Source: JBBSJT01 sp041691015 (lineage in GTDB: Bacteria; Chlamydiota; Chlamydiia; Chlamydiales; Parachlamydiaceae). From it: DNA of 64,000 nt. Each line of letters starts with the position of its first letter. Position 1 is the first letter of the stretch. Both the position numbers and the translations under genes were made by a program. The notes under the pieces are model-generated. The model did not search any database. It worked only from the letters and a program-made list of their open reading frames with translations, and was not told where the DNA came from. Location of the stretch: positions 37,229 to 101,228 of the forward strand of contig JBEPVN010000001.1 in NCBI GenBank assembly GCA_041691015.1, given 5' to 3'. This document shows positions 17,636-25,859 of the stretch, one piece after another.

Positions 17636-18475
17636 ATGTTTTCATTTTTTGAGGCGTTAAGAACAAATCCTTTACTATTGTCTGCGCTCCTTGCAGGTCT
17701 TGCAGCTTCTTTTGTGAGCGGGATTATTGGCGCTTATGTTGTTGTGAAACGGATTGTATTTATTAGCGGAAGCATTGCGCATTCTGTTCTTGGCGGCATC
17801 GGTTTTTGCTTATGGCTTGAGAGGTCGCAAGGAGTAACTTGGGCATCTCCTCTTCTTGGAGCTTTGGTCTCGGCGGTATTTTCTGCGCTGCTGATCGGTT
17901 GGATTCGTCTATACTATAAACAAAGAGAGGATTCTGTCATTGCAGCTTTGTGGTCCATCGGCATGGCAACTGGCGTCTTGTTTATTTCACAAACGCCGGG
18001 GTTTAACGTTGAATTGACTAATTTCCTGATCGGTAACATTTTGTGGGTCTCAAAAACAGATTTGTATGTCTTGTTTGCTTTGGATATTATAGTTTTAGCG
18101 ATAGTTGCCTGCTTGCATAAGAAATTTTTAGCGATCTGCTTTGATGAAGAGCAAGCGCGCCTCCAAGGTCTCCCGGTTAACGCCTTATACTTGCTTTTGT
18201 TAGTTCTTACGGCAGTTTCGATTGTGTTACTGATTCAAGTTGTCGGAATTATACTTGTGATGACTATGTTGACAATTCCTGCTGCAATTGCTAATCTTTA
18301 TACCTACAAACTCTCTTCTGTCATGGCATTTGGAATCTTGTTGAGTTCTATCTTTTGCGTTGTTGGGATGATGGCAGCTTATCATTTTGACTGGCCGGGA
18401 GGAGCGACGATTGCTTTGGTTGCCGGTTTAAGTTATGTCGTTGCGTTACTTTTGCCCACGAAATCTGTAGGCTAA
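17636..18475 (+). CDS. znuB: Metal ABC transporter permease
   Basis: 279 residues with about eight hydrophobic spans, as expected for the ABC-3 permease family. The family motif near the N-terminus, SGSIAHSVLGGIGF, is present, as is the conserved late segment VVGIILVMTMLTIPAAIA. It forms the membrane channel with the preceding ATPase. It is the last gene of the three-gene metal-uptake operon; a tRNA gene on the other strand follows. Confidence 0.93.
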   Translation: MFSFFEALRTNPLLLSALLAGLAASFVSGIIGAYVVVKRIVFISGSIAHSVLGGIGFCLWLERSQGVTWASPLLGALVSAVFSALLIGWIRLYYKQREDSVIAALWSIGMATGVLFISQTPGFNVELTNFLIGNILWVSKTDLYVLFALDIIVLAIVACLHKKFLAICFDEEQARLQGLPVNALYLLLLVLTAVSIVLLIQVVGIILVMTMLTIPAAIANLYTYKLSSVMAFGILLSSIFCVVGMMAAYHFDWPGGATIALVAGLSYVVALLLPTKSVG

Positions 18476-18491
18476 GACGGGGATAAAATAC

Positions 18492-18577
18492 GGAAAGAGA
18501 GGGATTTGAACCCTCGATACCCTTACGAGTATGCGTCCTTAGCAGGGACGTGCTATCGGCCACTCAGCCATCTTTCC
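18492..18577 (-). tRNA. tRNA-Ser (anticodon GCU)
   Basis: The 86-base minus-strand sequence folds as a class II tRNA: acceptor GGAAAGA/TCTTTCC, anticodon stem CGTCC/GGACG around CTGCTAA (anticodon GCU), long variable arm GCATACTCGTAAGGGTATC, and T arm GAGGGTTCAAATCCCTC. The 3' CCA is not encoded. It lies between the metal permease and the Ulp1-like protease gene. Confidence 0.97.
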
Positions 18578-18654
18578 AAGAATTGATTAAAAAAGATAGC
18601 TTAACCGAAAAAGCGGCTTTTTTGCAAGAACCATTTTTTATTTTGGAAAAAAAT

Positions 18655-19440
18655 ATGATAAATGAAAGAACTGAAAATCAGCCCGAGTATCAAGGATGGC
18701 TTTCTACAAGTGGTTTTGGGCCCACAGTTGCAGGAAGAGTTTATAGCGGGGCCATGACTTGCAAGGAGCTTGCTTTAAGTTTTTTTTACGATTATCCGGC
18801 ATATAATCCAAGCGAGGATCCGGCGATTCATAAAATGCAAAAAAGAGTTTTGGGTCGCGGAGTTCAACTTGGAAGTAATGATGTGTATGAATTCATTAAT
18901 GAAATTTCAAGAAACAATCCCGTCTACCACATTAACGAGTTTTATTTTCAAGCAGGTATTGCTGTCAATTATTTAACATTTGATCAAATTAAAGAAACAA
19001 TAGATCAAGAAGCAAAAGATTTTCATTTGGATATACCTATTTGCATCCCGGTTAATTTTGGAAGTCAGGGGTTGTTAGAGCGAAATCATATCGCCATCAT
19101 CCTGATCAAAGATGGAGTTGTCGATTATTACGATTCAAAAGGAATTATAAGCAGCAAGCGAAGTTTACAATCGAATCATACATTAGAAGATGTACTTGAA
19201 TATTGTTTAACAAAGTTTACAAGGGAAGGCAAAATTGTGGAAAACCCCTATATGCATCAATATGATTCACATAGCTGCGCTGTTTTTATCTGCAATTATC
19301 TTTTTTTAAAAATTGTTTCGAATCAAACGATGGGCGAGCTTTATCTTGAAACCCTGAAACCTGGTGAAATACAAGATTTTAGGAATTCCATTAATCAAAT
19401 CGCATACGAAAAAAACCGATTTCAGTCTAAATTCATTTAA
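18655..19440 (+). CDS. Ulp1/C48-like cysteine protease (putative deubiquitinase/deSUMOylase)
   Basis: 261 residues from the ATG at 18655, preceded by TTGGAAA; the frame stays open upstream into the tRNA gene but that part cannot be coding. The catalytic order of CE-clan peptidases is visible: His145 in RNHIAIILI, Asp160 in DYYDSKG, and Gln202/Cys208 in QYDSHSCAVFICNYL, with Gln exactly six residues before Cys as in Ulp1. The usual Gly after Cys is Ala here. Chlamydia secretes ubiquitin proteases of this clan (ChlaDub1/2), so a host ubiquitin or ubiquitin-like target is likely. No export signal is seen. Confidence 0.75.
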   Translation: MINERTENQPEYQGWLSTSGFGPTVAGRVYSGAMTCKELALSFFYDYPAYNPSEDPAIHKMQKRVLGRGVQLGSNDVYEFINEISRNNPVYHINEFYFQAGIAVNYLTFDQIKETIDQEAKDFHLDIPICIPVNFGSQGLLERNHIAIILIKDGVVDYYDSKGIISSKRSLQSNHTLEDVLEYCLTKFTREGKIVENPYMHQYDSHSCAVFICNYLFLKIVSNQTMGELYLETLKPGEIQDFRNSINQIAYEKNRFQSKFI

Positions 19441-20315
19441 ATATTTGCATGCTGAAAAATCTTTTCATAAACTGTTAGGCCGTTAACTTCGCCGTTAACT
19501 TCTTCTTCAAGGTCAAATGCGGTATTAAATTCGGGGATCAATCCTGCAGGTTCTTGAAAATATTTTTCTCTTGACCAATCAAGCTTTCTATTTGATAAAA
19601 CAATAGCATCCAATCCTATTTGTTTATAACAAATATCCAGCTCTTGGATTTCCTTTTTATTTATAATATTAGGGTGTGAATGATACCGAATAATAGCCAT
19701 CAATAAATGGGAGGCTGTCTCAGGATAATTGCTTTTTTGAGATTGTAAAAACGTAAGAAAAAGCTCATAACAAAATTGTAAGGATAAGGAAGTATGAAGA
19801 AAAAATTCCTGTTCATCGGATTTAATTAACGTTTGTGCATATATAATATGATTCACTATTGAGAGTATTAATTTAATAGCGCTTAAATACAATACCTTGT
19901 TTTTATTTTGTAAAAAAATAGCATAAGCTTCTGGATTTGATTTGTTTTGCTCATCCAATCTGTATATTTCTGTTTTTGTATCAGCATGAGAAAAGATAGC
20001 TAATAAAAGATCATGCATATTCGTGATAATAAGGCTTAAACGATGGTTAAAAAAACTAGCAACACATGCAGAGATTGTAAGCACAGTGTTGAATGCAGGA
20101 GGCACAGAATTAAGATTACGAGGATTGGAAAGTTGGCTGTAGCATCTGATTAAACTCGTCGCTATTTTTAAATTTTTTTCGAGAGGCTTATAGAGTGAAA
20201 TAAAAGGTAAAGCACATTTTAAAAGCCTAATACCATGCGTTGTATAGCTATTTGCGATCAAATTAATTTGATTTGGAAAGTCATTATTAAAATTTTGATA
20301 AAAGTAAGTTTTCAT
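19437..20315 (-). CDS. Hypothetical protein
   Basis: 292 residues, unrecognised, mostly alpha-helical by composition, with a moderately hydrophobic stretch near 90-120 and no signal peptide. Its stop overlaps the stop of the convergent Ulp1-like gene by four bases, with no room for a separate terminator. A long AT-rich spacer precedes it. A lineage-specific host-interaction protein is possible, but nothing in the sequence shows it. Confidence 0.65.
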   Translation of the reverse strand: MKTYFYQNFNNDFPNQINLIANSYTTHGIRLLKCALPFISLYKPLEKNLKIATSLIRCYSQLSNPRNLNSVPPAFNTVLTISACVASFFNHRLSLIITNMHDLLLAIFSHADTKTEIYRLDEQNKSNPEAYAIFLQNKNKVLYLSAIKLILSIVNHIIYAQTLIKSDEQEFFLHTSLSLQFCYELFLTFLQSQKSNYPETASHLLMAIIRYHSHPNIINKKEIQELDICYKQIGLDAIVLSNRKLDWSREKYFQEPAGLIPEFNTAFDLEEEVNGEVNGLTVYEKIFQHANI

Positions 20316-20528
20316 AATATGATATATAATTATATAGTTAAATTTTAAATCATATCAAATTATTAATAAATTGTAAATACTAATTTATATTATTATATAT
20401 GTAAATGTTTAAGCTCTAATTTAGAGGAATTAGTGTGTGCCATATCCTTTTAATCATTTTGTTATAGCTTTTTGCATCAAAAAGCTGTACATTTAAGCTT
20501 TTTCAAACCTATCAAAAGTTTTAAATCC

Positions 20529-21983
20529 ATGTCTGAAAACAACCTGAAAGCAAGAGTGGCTCCCAATTCAAAAGAATCAGAAATGATGGTCTTGGGCTGC
20601 ATGCTCACAAGTGTCAATGCCCTAAATATTGCAGCAGATAGTCTGAACGATTCCGATTTTTATTATACGGAACACAAAATCATATTTCTTAGTTTAAAAT
20701 CAGCTTATATGGCAGATAAACCAGCTGATGTTCATCTGATTTGCGAAGATTTAAAAAGGGAAGATAAATTAAAAGCTGTAGGCGGCGTTGCCTACATCAC
20801 AACACTTGCCCAATACGCAGGAACTTCTGCCTACATCGAAGAATATAGCGAAATCATCCGAAATAAAGCAATTTTAAGACGCATGATCAGTGCCGCCCAA
20901 ACAATTGAAAAAGGAGCTTTGGAAGAACCGCCCAATGTTTTGGACTCTTTAGATGATGCTCAAGCGATGTTTTTTCAGATCAGCCAATCGGCAAACCAAT
21001 CGACCGGCGTCTTGATCAGTGAAATATTTTCTGGTGTAAAAGCAGATACCAAAATTCCATTTTTAAAAGAATTGCAAGAAAGACAGGAAAGATTTTTAGA
21101 AAAGGGTCCAGAAGATTTAGGAATAACCGGTACTCCGACTTGCTTTTCTGATTTTGATAAAATGGTCAATGGCTTGAATAATTCAAACTTAATGATCCTT
21201 GCAGCACGCCCTGCCATGGGTAAAACTGCTTTTGCAATGAATATTGCTGAAAATGTCTGTTTTAAAGGCAATGTTCCGGTCGGGATTTTTTCGCTCGAAA
21301 TGAGCGCAGAGCAACTTGTGCATCGTATTATTTGCTCGCAGGCAGAAGTTGAGTCCGATAAGATCAAAACGGGTAATTTAAACGGTATCGAATATCAGCG
21401 CATAGTTTCAGCTGTTAGTCAAATGCAAAATCACGTGATGGTAATTGACGATCAGGCTGGCTTGAAAGTCACTGATTTGAGAGCTAGAGCTCGCAGAATG
21501 AAGGAAGTTTATGGTATAAAATTTTTGGTTATCGATTATTTGCAATTGATTTCTGGTTCTGGATCATTCCGTAATCAGGAGAACAGGCAAAGCGAGATCT
21601 CGGAAATTTCAAGAATGCTAAAAAACCTTGCAAGAGAGTTAAATATCCCTATTTTATGTTTATCCCAGCTTTCCCGTAAAGTGGAAGAGCGGCAGGGGCA
21701 TAGACCTATGATGAGCGACTTGAGGGAGAGCGGAAGTATTGAGCAGGATTCAGACTTGGTGATGTTCCTTTTAAGACGCGAATACTACGACCCAATGGAT
21801 AAGCCCGGTATGGCAGAGTTGATTATTGCAAAAAACCGCCATGGCGGCGTTGGCAGCGTGAATTTAACATTCCGAAAAGAAATTGCGCAGTTTGTAAATT
21901 ATACCCCGATACGCTACGATAATTCAGGTTCTGCAAATTTTGATGCCCAGGCAGAAAAGGAATTTAGCCATTTCGCGCCTTAA
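20529..21983 (+). CDS. dnaB: Replicative DNA helicase DnaB
   Basis: 484 residues from the ATG at 20529 (MSENNLKARV); an in-frame TTG at 20472 would add an unusual leader. The N-terminal DnaG-interacting domain (SEMMVLGCML) is followed by the RecA-like hexameric ATPase with Walker A ARPAMGKTAFA, Walker B FLVIDYLQLISG, SQLSRKVEERQGHRPMMSDLRESGSIEQDSD and the terminal KNRHG finger motif. No intein interrupts it. It unwinds the fork during replication. The order dnaB-mnmG-lplA matches Chlamydia. Confidence 0.97.
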   Translation: MSENNLKARVAPNSKESEMMVLGCMLTSVNALNIAADSLNDSDFYYTEHKIIFLSLKSAYMADKPADVHLICEDLKREDKLKAVGGVAYITTLAQYAGTSAYIEEYSEIIRNKAILRRMISAAQTIEKGALEEPPNVLDSLDDAQAMFFQISQSANQSTGVLISEIFSGVKADTKIPFLKELQERQERFLEKGPEDLGITGTPTCFSDFDKMVNGLNNSNLMILAARPAMGKTAFAMNIAENVCFKGNVPVGIFSLEMSAEQLVHRIICSQAEVESDKIKTGNLNGIEYQRIVSAVSQMQNHVMVIDDQAGLKVTDLRARARRMKEVYGIKFLVIDYLQLISGSGSFRNQENRQSEISEISRMLKNLARELNIPILCLSQLSRKVEERQGHRPMMSDLRESGSIEQDSDLVMFLLRREYYDPMDKPGMAELIIAKNRHGGVGSVNLTFRKEIAQFVNYTPIRYDNSGSANFDAQAEKEFSHFAP

Positions 21984-21999
21984 AATTTTGAGTTTACTT

Positions 22000-22032
22000 C
22001 GGCATAAAAAAAGGGCTCTTTTTTTATAGCCG
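22000..22032 (+). terminator. Terminator after dnaB
   Basis: CGGCATAAAAAAAG pairs with CTTTTTTTATAGCCG across a four-base loop, with one bulged base. It lies 16 bases beyond the dnaB stop and separates dnaB from the small ribosomal-type gene. Confidence 0.65.
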
Positions 22033-22107
22033 TATTTAAGCTTTACAATTTATCCCCAATATTTTAAGATCAGTGCTAAAGTTTACAAAAAATTACACGG
22101 AGAAGTC

Positions 22108-22197
22108 ATGTCATCTGTAAAGAAAAAAAGAAAATATAAGATTGCAAAGCACAAACGTAAAAAAAGAAGCAGATTGAATCGCCATAAAACTAAATAG
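22108..22197 (+). CDS. 29-residue basic protein, AURKAIP1/COX24 (mS38/bS22)-like mini ribosomal protein
   Basis: A short open frame, ATG at 22108 to TAG at 22197, preceded by ACGGAGAAG, a good ribosome-binding site at about the right distance. Sixteen of its 29 residues are Lys, Arg or His. The core KKKRKYKIAKHKRKKRSR matches the pattern of the AURKAIP1/COX24 domain shared by mitochondrial mS38 and very small bacterial ribosomal proteins. It probably binds rRNA in the small subunit. It lies between dnaB and mnmG and is easily missed by gene callers because of its size. Confidence 0.75.
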   Translation: MSSVKKKRKYKIAKHKRKKRSRLNRHKTK

Positions 22198-22218
22198 TGT
22201 TTAAAAAAGCATAATATC

Positions 22219-24057
22219 ATGTGGAAATATCCTGTCTCATACGATGTCATTGTACTTGGAGGCGGGCATGCAGGCTGTGAAGCGGCTTTAGCTGCCGCCC
22301 GCATGGGTGCTCGTACCCTTCTATTGTCAATGAATCTCGATACCATCGCTAAAATGAGCTGCAATCCAGCTGTCGGCGGGGTTGCAAAAGGGCATATTGT
22401 TCGCGAGATCGATGCTCTTGGCGGAGAGATGGGTAAAGCCATCGATGCGACAGGTATTCAATTTAGAATGCTAAATAGCACAAAAGGTCCTGCCGTATGG
22501 GCGCCTCGCGCCCAGGCTGATAAAGCTCTTTATCAAATCTCAATGAAGCATCGTTTGGAAAAAACGGCTAATCTCGACATCCAACAGGGAACAGCAGAAG
22601 ATTTAATTGTCGAATCAGGTTGCATCAAAGGCGTCATCACAAAAGAGGGAATCACTTATTTTGGCGATAACGTCGTGCTATCCTCAGGCACTTTTATGCG
22701 TGGACTTTTGCATATTGGAGAAACCAATTATGCAGGCGGAAGAGCAGGCGATCAGCCGGCGGTCGGTATTTCAGCATCCCTTGAGAGGCTTGGACTGACA
22801 CTTGGTCGTTTAAAAACAGGCACTCCCCCAAGAATCAATAAAAGATCAATCGATTACTCTTTTACAGAAGAGCAGCCAGGAGACGATAGTGTCAAATTTT
22901 CTTTTGACGATGAAGGCATACCGCGTCTGCCTCAAGTCAGCTGCCACATAACTTATACGACTCAAGAAACAAAAGACATTATTCAGGCAAATATCCATAG
23001 ATCCCCTATGTATTCTGGTAAAATCCAAGGAATAGGCCCAAGATATTGCCCATCGATTGAAGATAAGGTTGTGCGTTTTAGCGATAAAGAGCGCCATCAG
23101 ATATTTTTGGAGCCGGAAGGCTTAACAACAGAGGAAGTTTATGTCAACGGCGTGTCGTCCTCTCTTCCATTTGATGTTCAATATGCCTTTATCCATAGCA
23201 TTCCTGCTTTAAGAAACGCTGAAATCATGCGGCCTGCTTATGCAATCGAATATGATTATGTGATAAGCGGTCAAGTCGATGCCTCGCTGCAATGCAAAAC
23301 TGTCGAAGGACTATTTTTAGCAGGGCAAATCAATGGAACATCCGGCTATGAAGAGGCAGCAGCTCAGGGGCTTGTTGCCGGCATAAATGCTGCAAATCGC
23401 GTTTTAAAAAAACCTCCATTTGTTATGACGCGCTCTGAAAGCTATATTGGCGTCATGATTGATGATTTGATTACAAAAACATTGGATGAACCCTACCGCA
23501 TGTTTACAAGCAGGGCCGAACATAGATTGCTTTTAAGGCAGGATAATGCGGACTTACGCTTGAGACGTTATGGATATGAACTTGGATTAATCGATGCCAA
23601 ACGTTTTGCAAAATTCGAAGAAAAAGAAACGATTATTTTAGCTGAACACGAAAGACTTTCTAAAATTTATAAACAGGTAAATGGAAAAGGCGTAACTTTG
23701 CTCCAACTTCTATGCCGACCAGAAAATACTTATAAAAACCTTCTTAAAGAATATCCGGAAGCACTTGCAGACCACGGCGAAGAAATTAATTTCCAGATCG
23801 AATTAAACAGTAAGTATGAGGGTTACATCAATAGGCAAAAAACAGAAGTGACGAGATTGTCCCATGTGGAAAAAATTCTTGTGCCTGTAGGATTTGATTT
23901 TGCCTCTGTAAACGGTTTAAGAAACGAAGCTCGGCAAAAATTATTGCAGGTAATGCCGATTAATTTAGGCCAAGCTTCACGTATTTCTGGCGTATCCCCT
24001 GCAGATATCTCTATTTTAATGATTGCCCTTATGCGTTACACTAAAGTATCTTTATGA
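22219..24057 (+). CDS. mnmG: tRNA uridine-5-carboxymethylaminomethyl modification enzyme MnmG (GidA)
   Basis: 612 residues. The N-terminal FAD motif VLGGGHAGCEAALAAARMG, the GidA signature GTFMRGLLHIGE, LKTGTPPRI, and GQINGTSGYEEAAAQGL are all present, with a C-terminal helical domain for MnmE and tRNA binding. With MnmE it installs cmnm5 on wobble uridine. It starts 21 bases after the mini ribosomal gene and probably shares its transcript. Confidence 0.97.
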   Translation: MWKYPVSYDVIVLGGGHAGCEAALAAARMGARTLLLSMNLDTIAKMSCNPAVGGVAKGHIVREIDALGGEMGKAIDATGIQFRMLNSTKGPAVWAPRAQADKALYQISMKHRLEKTANLDIQQGTAEDLIVESGCIKGVITKEGITYFGDNVVLSSGTFMRGLLHIGETNYAGGRAGDQPAVGISASLERLGLTLGRLKTGTPPRINKRSIDYSFTEEQPGDDSVKFSFDDEGIPRLPQVSCHITYTTQETKDIIQANIHRSPMYSGKIQGIGPRYCPSIEDKVVRFSDKERHQIFLEPEGLTTEEVYVNGVSSSLPFDVQYAFIHSIPALRNAEIMRPAYAIEYDYVISGQVDASLQCKTVEGLFLAGQINGTSGYEEAAAQGLVAGINAANRVLKKPPFVMTRSESYIGVMIDDLITKTLDEPYRMFTSRAEHRLLLRQDNADLRLRRYGYELGLIDAKRFAKFEEKETIILAEHERLSKIYKQVNGKGVTLLQLLCRPENTYKNLLKEYPEALADHGEEINFQIELNSKYEGYINRQKTEVTRLSHVEKILVPVGFDFASVNGLRNEARQKLLQVMPINLGQASRISGVSPADISILMIALMRYTKVSL

Positions 24058-24058
24058 G

Positions 24059-24087
24059 TTTTAGCTTTAGATAGCCTAAAGCTAAAA
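24059..24087 (+). terminator. Hairpin between mnmG and lplA
   Basis: TTTTAGCTTTA and its complement form an 11-base perfect stem with a seven-base loop directly after the mnmG stop. Only 14 bases remain before lplA, so it may attenuate or process the transcript instead of ending it. Confidence 0.45.
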
Positions 24088-24101
24088 GACAGAGGGCATT
24101 T

Positions 24102-24815
24102 ATGACAAAACCAACGCTTTACTTACTCAAACTTGCAAATACTCCCATATTTACGCAGCTCCAAATCGAAGAGGCTTTGCTTCGGACTGATGAGCGCAAT
24201 TATTGTTTGTTAAATACAGGCTCAACTAAAGCCATCGTTATGGGAATCTCCGGTAATGTTGAAAAACTGATCAATAAAGATCTCCTCGATAAAAATCCCG
24301 TTCCTGTAATTCGCAGGTTCAGTGGAGGGGGGACTGTTTTTGTTAATGAGGAAACTTATTTTACTACGTTTATATGCAACAGCGAGGATTTAAAGGTTCC
24401 TTGTTATCCTCAAAACATCTTTAAGTGGAGTACAACCGTCTATGAGCCTGTCTTTAAGGGGTTAAATTTCAAGCTTCAAGAAAATGATTATGTGATCGAC
24501 AACAAAAAATTTGGGGGAAACGCCCAATATTTACGAAAAAATCGTTGGCTGCATCACACCTCGTTTCTTTTTGATTATCATACAGATCAAATGGATTACT
24601 TAAATCTTCCTGAAAAAGTTCCAAGTTACAGAAAAAATCGCCCGCATAGCGATTTTTTATGCAAATTAAAGGCTCACTTTGATTCAAAGGATGCTTTAAA
24701 AGAAAAAATTGAGCATTCGCTGCATCAACAATTTAAAATCCAAGAAATAACACTCTCAGATATCGAAGATATACTAAAAACCGCGCACAGAAAAGCCACA
24801 GTTTATCTAGAATAA
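24102..24815 (+). CDS. lplA: Lipoate-protein ligase A
   Basis: 237 residues. The lipoate-binding loop IRRFSGGGTVFV and catalytic Lys motif DNKKFGGNAQYL are both intact, followed by WLHHTSFLFD. It activates lipoate with ATP and attaches it to E2 and GcvH lipoyl domains. It is preceded by AGAGGGC and follows mnmG, the same order as in Chlamydia. Its end overlaps the end of the convergent hypothetical gene by nine bases. Confidence 0.93.
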   Translation: MTKPTLYLLKLANTPIFTQLQIEEALLRTDERNYCLLNTGSTKAIVMGISGNVEKLINKDLLDKNPVPVIRRFSGGGTVFVNEETYFTTFICNSEDLKVPCYPQNIFKWSTTVYEPVFKGLNFKLQENDYVIDNKKFGGNAQYLRKNRWLHHTSFLFDYHTDQMDYLNLPEKVPSYRKNRPHSDFLCKLKAHFDSKDALKEKIEHSLHQQFKIQEITLSDIEDILKTAHRKATVYLE

Positions 24816-25637
24816 GTCATCTATCATTGACATTATGGGATTTTTACCTTTATGCTTTAACTCCAATATTCCTAACTTAATGCCTTCCTCATTTGTAAGT
24901 GTAGTAGATTGTAGAGCGCATTTTCTGAGGAAAGGATCATTTTCCATCCCTATCTCAAAAATAAAAGACCCTTTTAAAGAAAGAAAAGCTGCTAAGAATG
25001 GGCGGTCATACTTAATGACATCCGGAATTTCATTAAAATAGAAATCTGCTAGTTTTGCTAATTGGAGAATTTGATATTTGTTTTTTTTAAGTTTAATGCC
25101 TGCAAGCTGGAAATATCCACTCAATTTTACGATTTCAAAATCATTCCTCACACTGTCACTTCCATAAAAAAGAAAATCTGGTTTTAATTTAACCAATTCG
25201 AGCATAAACTCCTTGTCGTCACAGAGTTTATAGCTTGTTGTAAGAGCTGTAACTATTTGCGATTCAATAGTTTTTAGCTCAGGGTGATTTTTTACTAAAT
25301 TTTTATTTTTAATTGCTTTGTAATTTTCCAAAAGTTTTTCTTTATTAAAAGAAATATATTGGCTATCCGATAATTCTACTAAAGGAAAAAAGGTAGCGGG
25401 AATAAGAACACATCCGAGGGGCATATTAAAAAATATAGTTAAGGCAACAGTGACGACAAGCAAAGCAACAGATTTAATAACCTTAATATCAATAAATTCT
25501 AAATATACGTAGTAGTGTTTTGCTTTACAATTTAAATTAATATCTGACACATCAATTTTTTGTAATAAAAGTTGCTTTTCAAAAAATAACGCTAAATCTA
25601 TTACCGGTCCGATCAAAGGCATAAATCTGTAAGGCAT
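24807..25637 (-). CDS. Hypothetical membrane protein
   Basis: 276 residues, no recognised family. One hydrophobic hairpin (about 64-94: VALLVVTVALTIFF and MPLGCVLIPATFF) suggests two adjacent membrane passes, a bilobed arrangement like that of chlamydial inclusion-membrane proteins, although it sits after about 60 residues instead of near the very start. The rest is helical and charged. It converges on lplA with a nine-base overlap. Function unknown. Confidence 0.65.
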   Translation of the reverse strand: MPYRFMPLIGPVIDLALFFEKQLLLQKIDVSDINLNCKAKHYYVYLEFIDIKVIKSVALLVVTVALTIFFNMPLGCVLIPATFFPLVELSDSQYISFNKEKLLENYKAIKNKNLVKNHPELKTIESQIVTALTTSYKLCDDKEFMLELVKLKPDFLFYGSDSVRNDFEIVKLSGYFQLAGIKLKKNKYQILQLAKLADFYFNEIPDVIKYDRPFLAAFLSLKGSFIFEIGMENDPFLRKCALQSTTLTNEEGIKLGILELKHKGKNPIMSMIDDLF

Positions 25638-25859
25638 GTCGACATGTTAAAGAAAGCGCTTATAATCATTTGTTTTAATATTCATATAAATCCTAAATTC
25701 TTTTTTTTGTAATTGTATCAAGTTCCTATGAAAAAATCAAAAGATATTGGAATGGGAAGTTGCAACTAAATTGAGTGATGTTTTACTCTTCTTTGACTTA
25801 TGATAGGAAATGGAGCTTCCATTTAAAATGCAGCTAAAAAGGATAGGGCTTGTGAATAT

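Noticed and set aside
18550..18654. Upstream extension of the Ulp1-like frame
   Set aside because: It overlaps the tRNA-Ser gene and the ATG at 18655 has a suitable site before it.
20472..20528. Longer dnaB start at TTG
   Set aside because: The leader is unlike DnaB N-termini and the ATG at 20529 is better placed.
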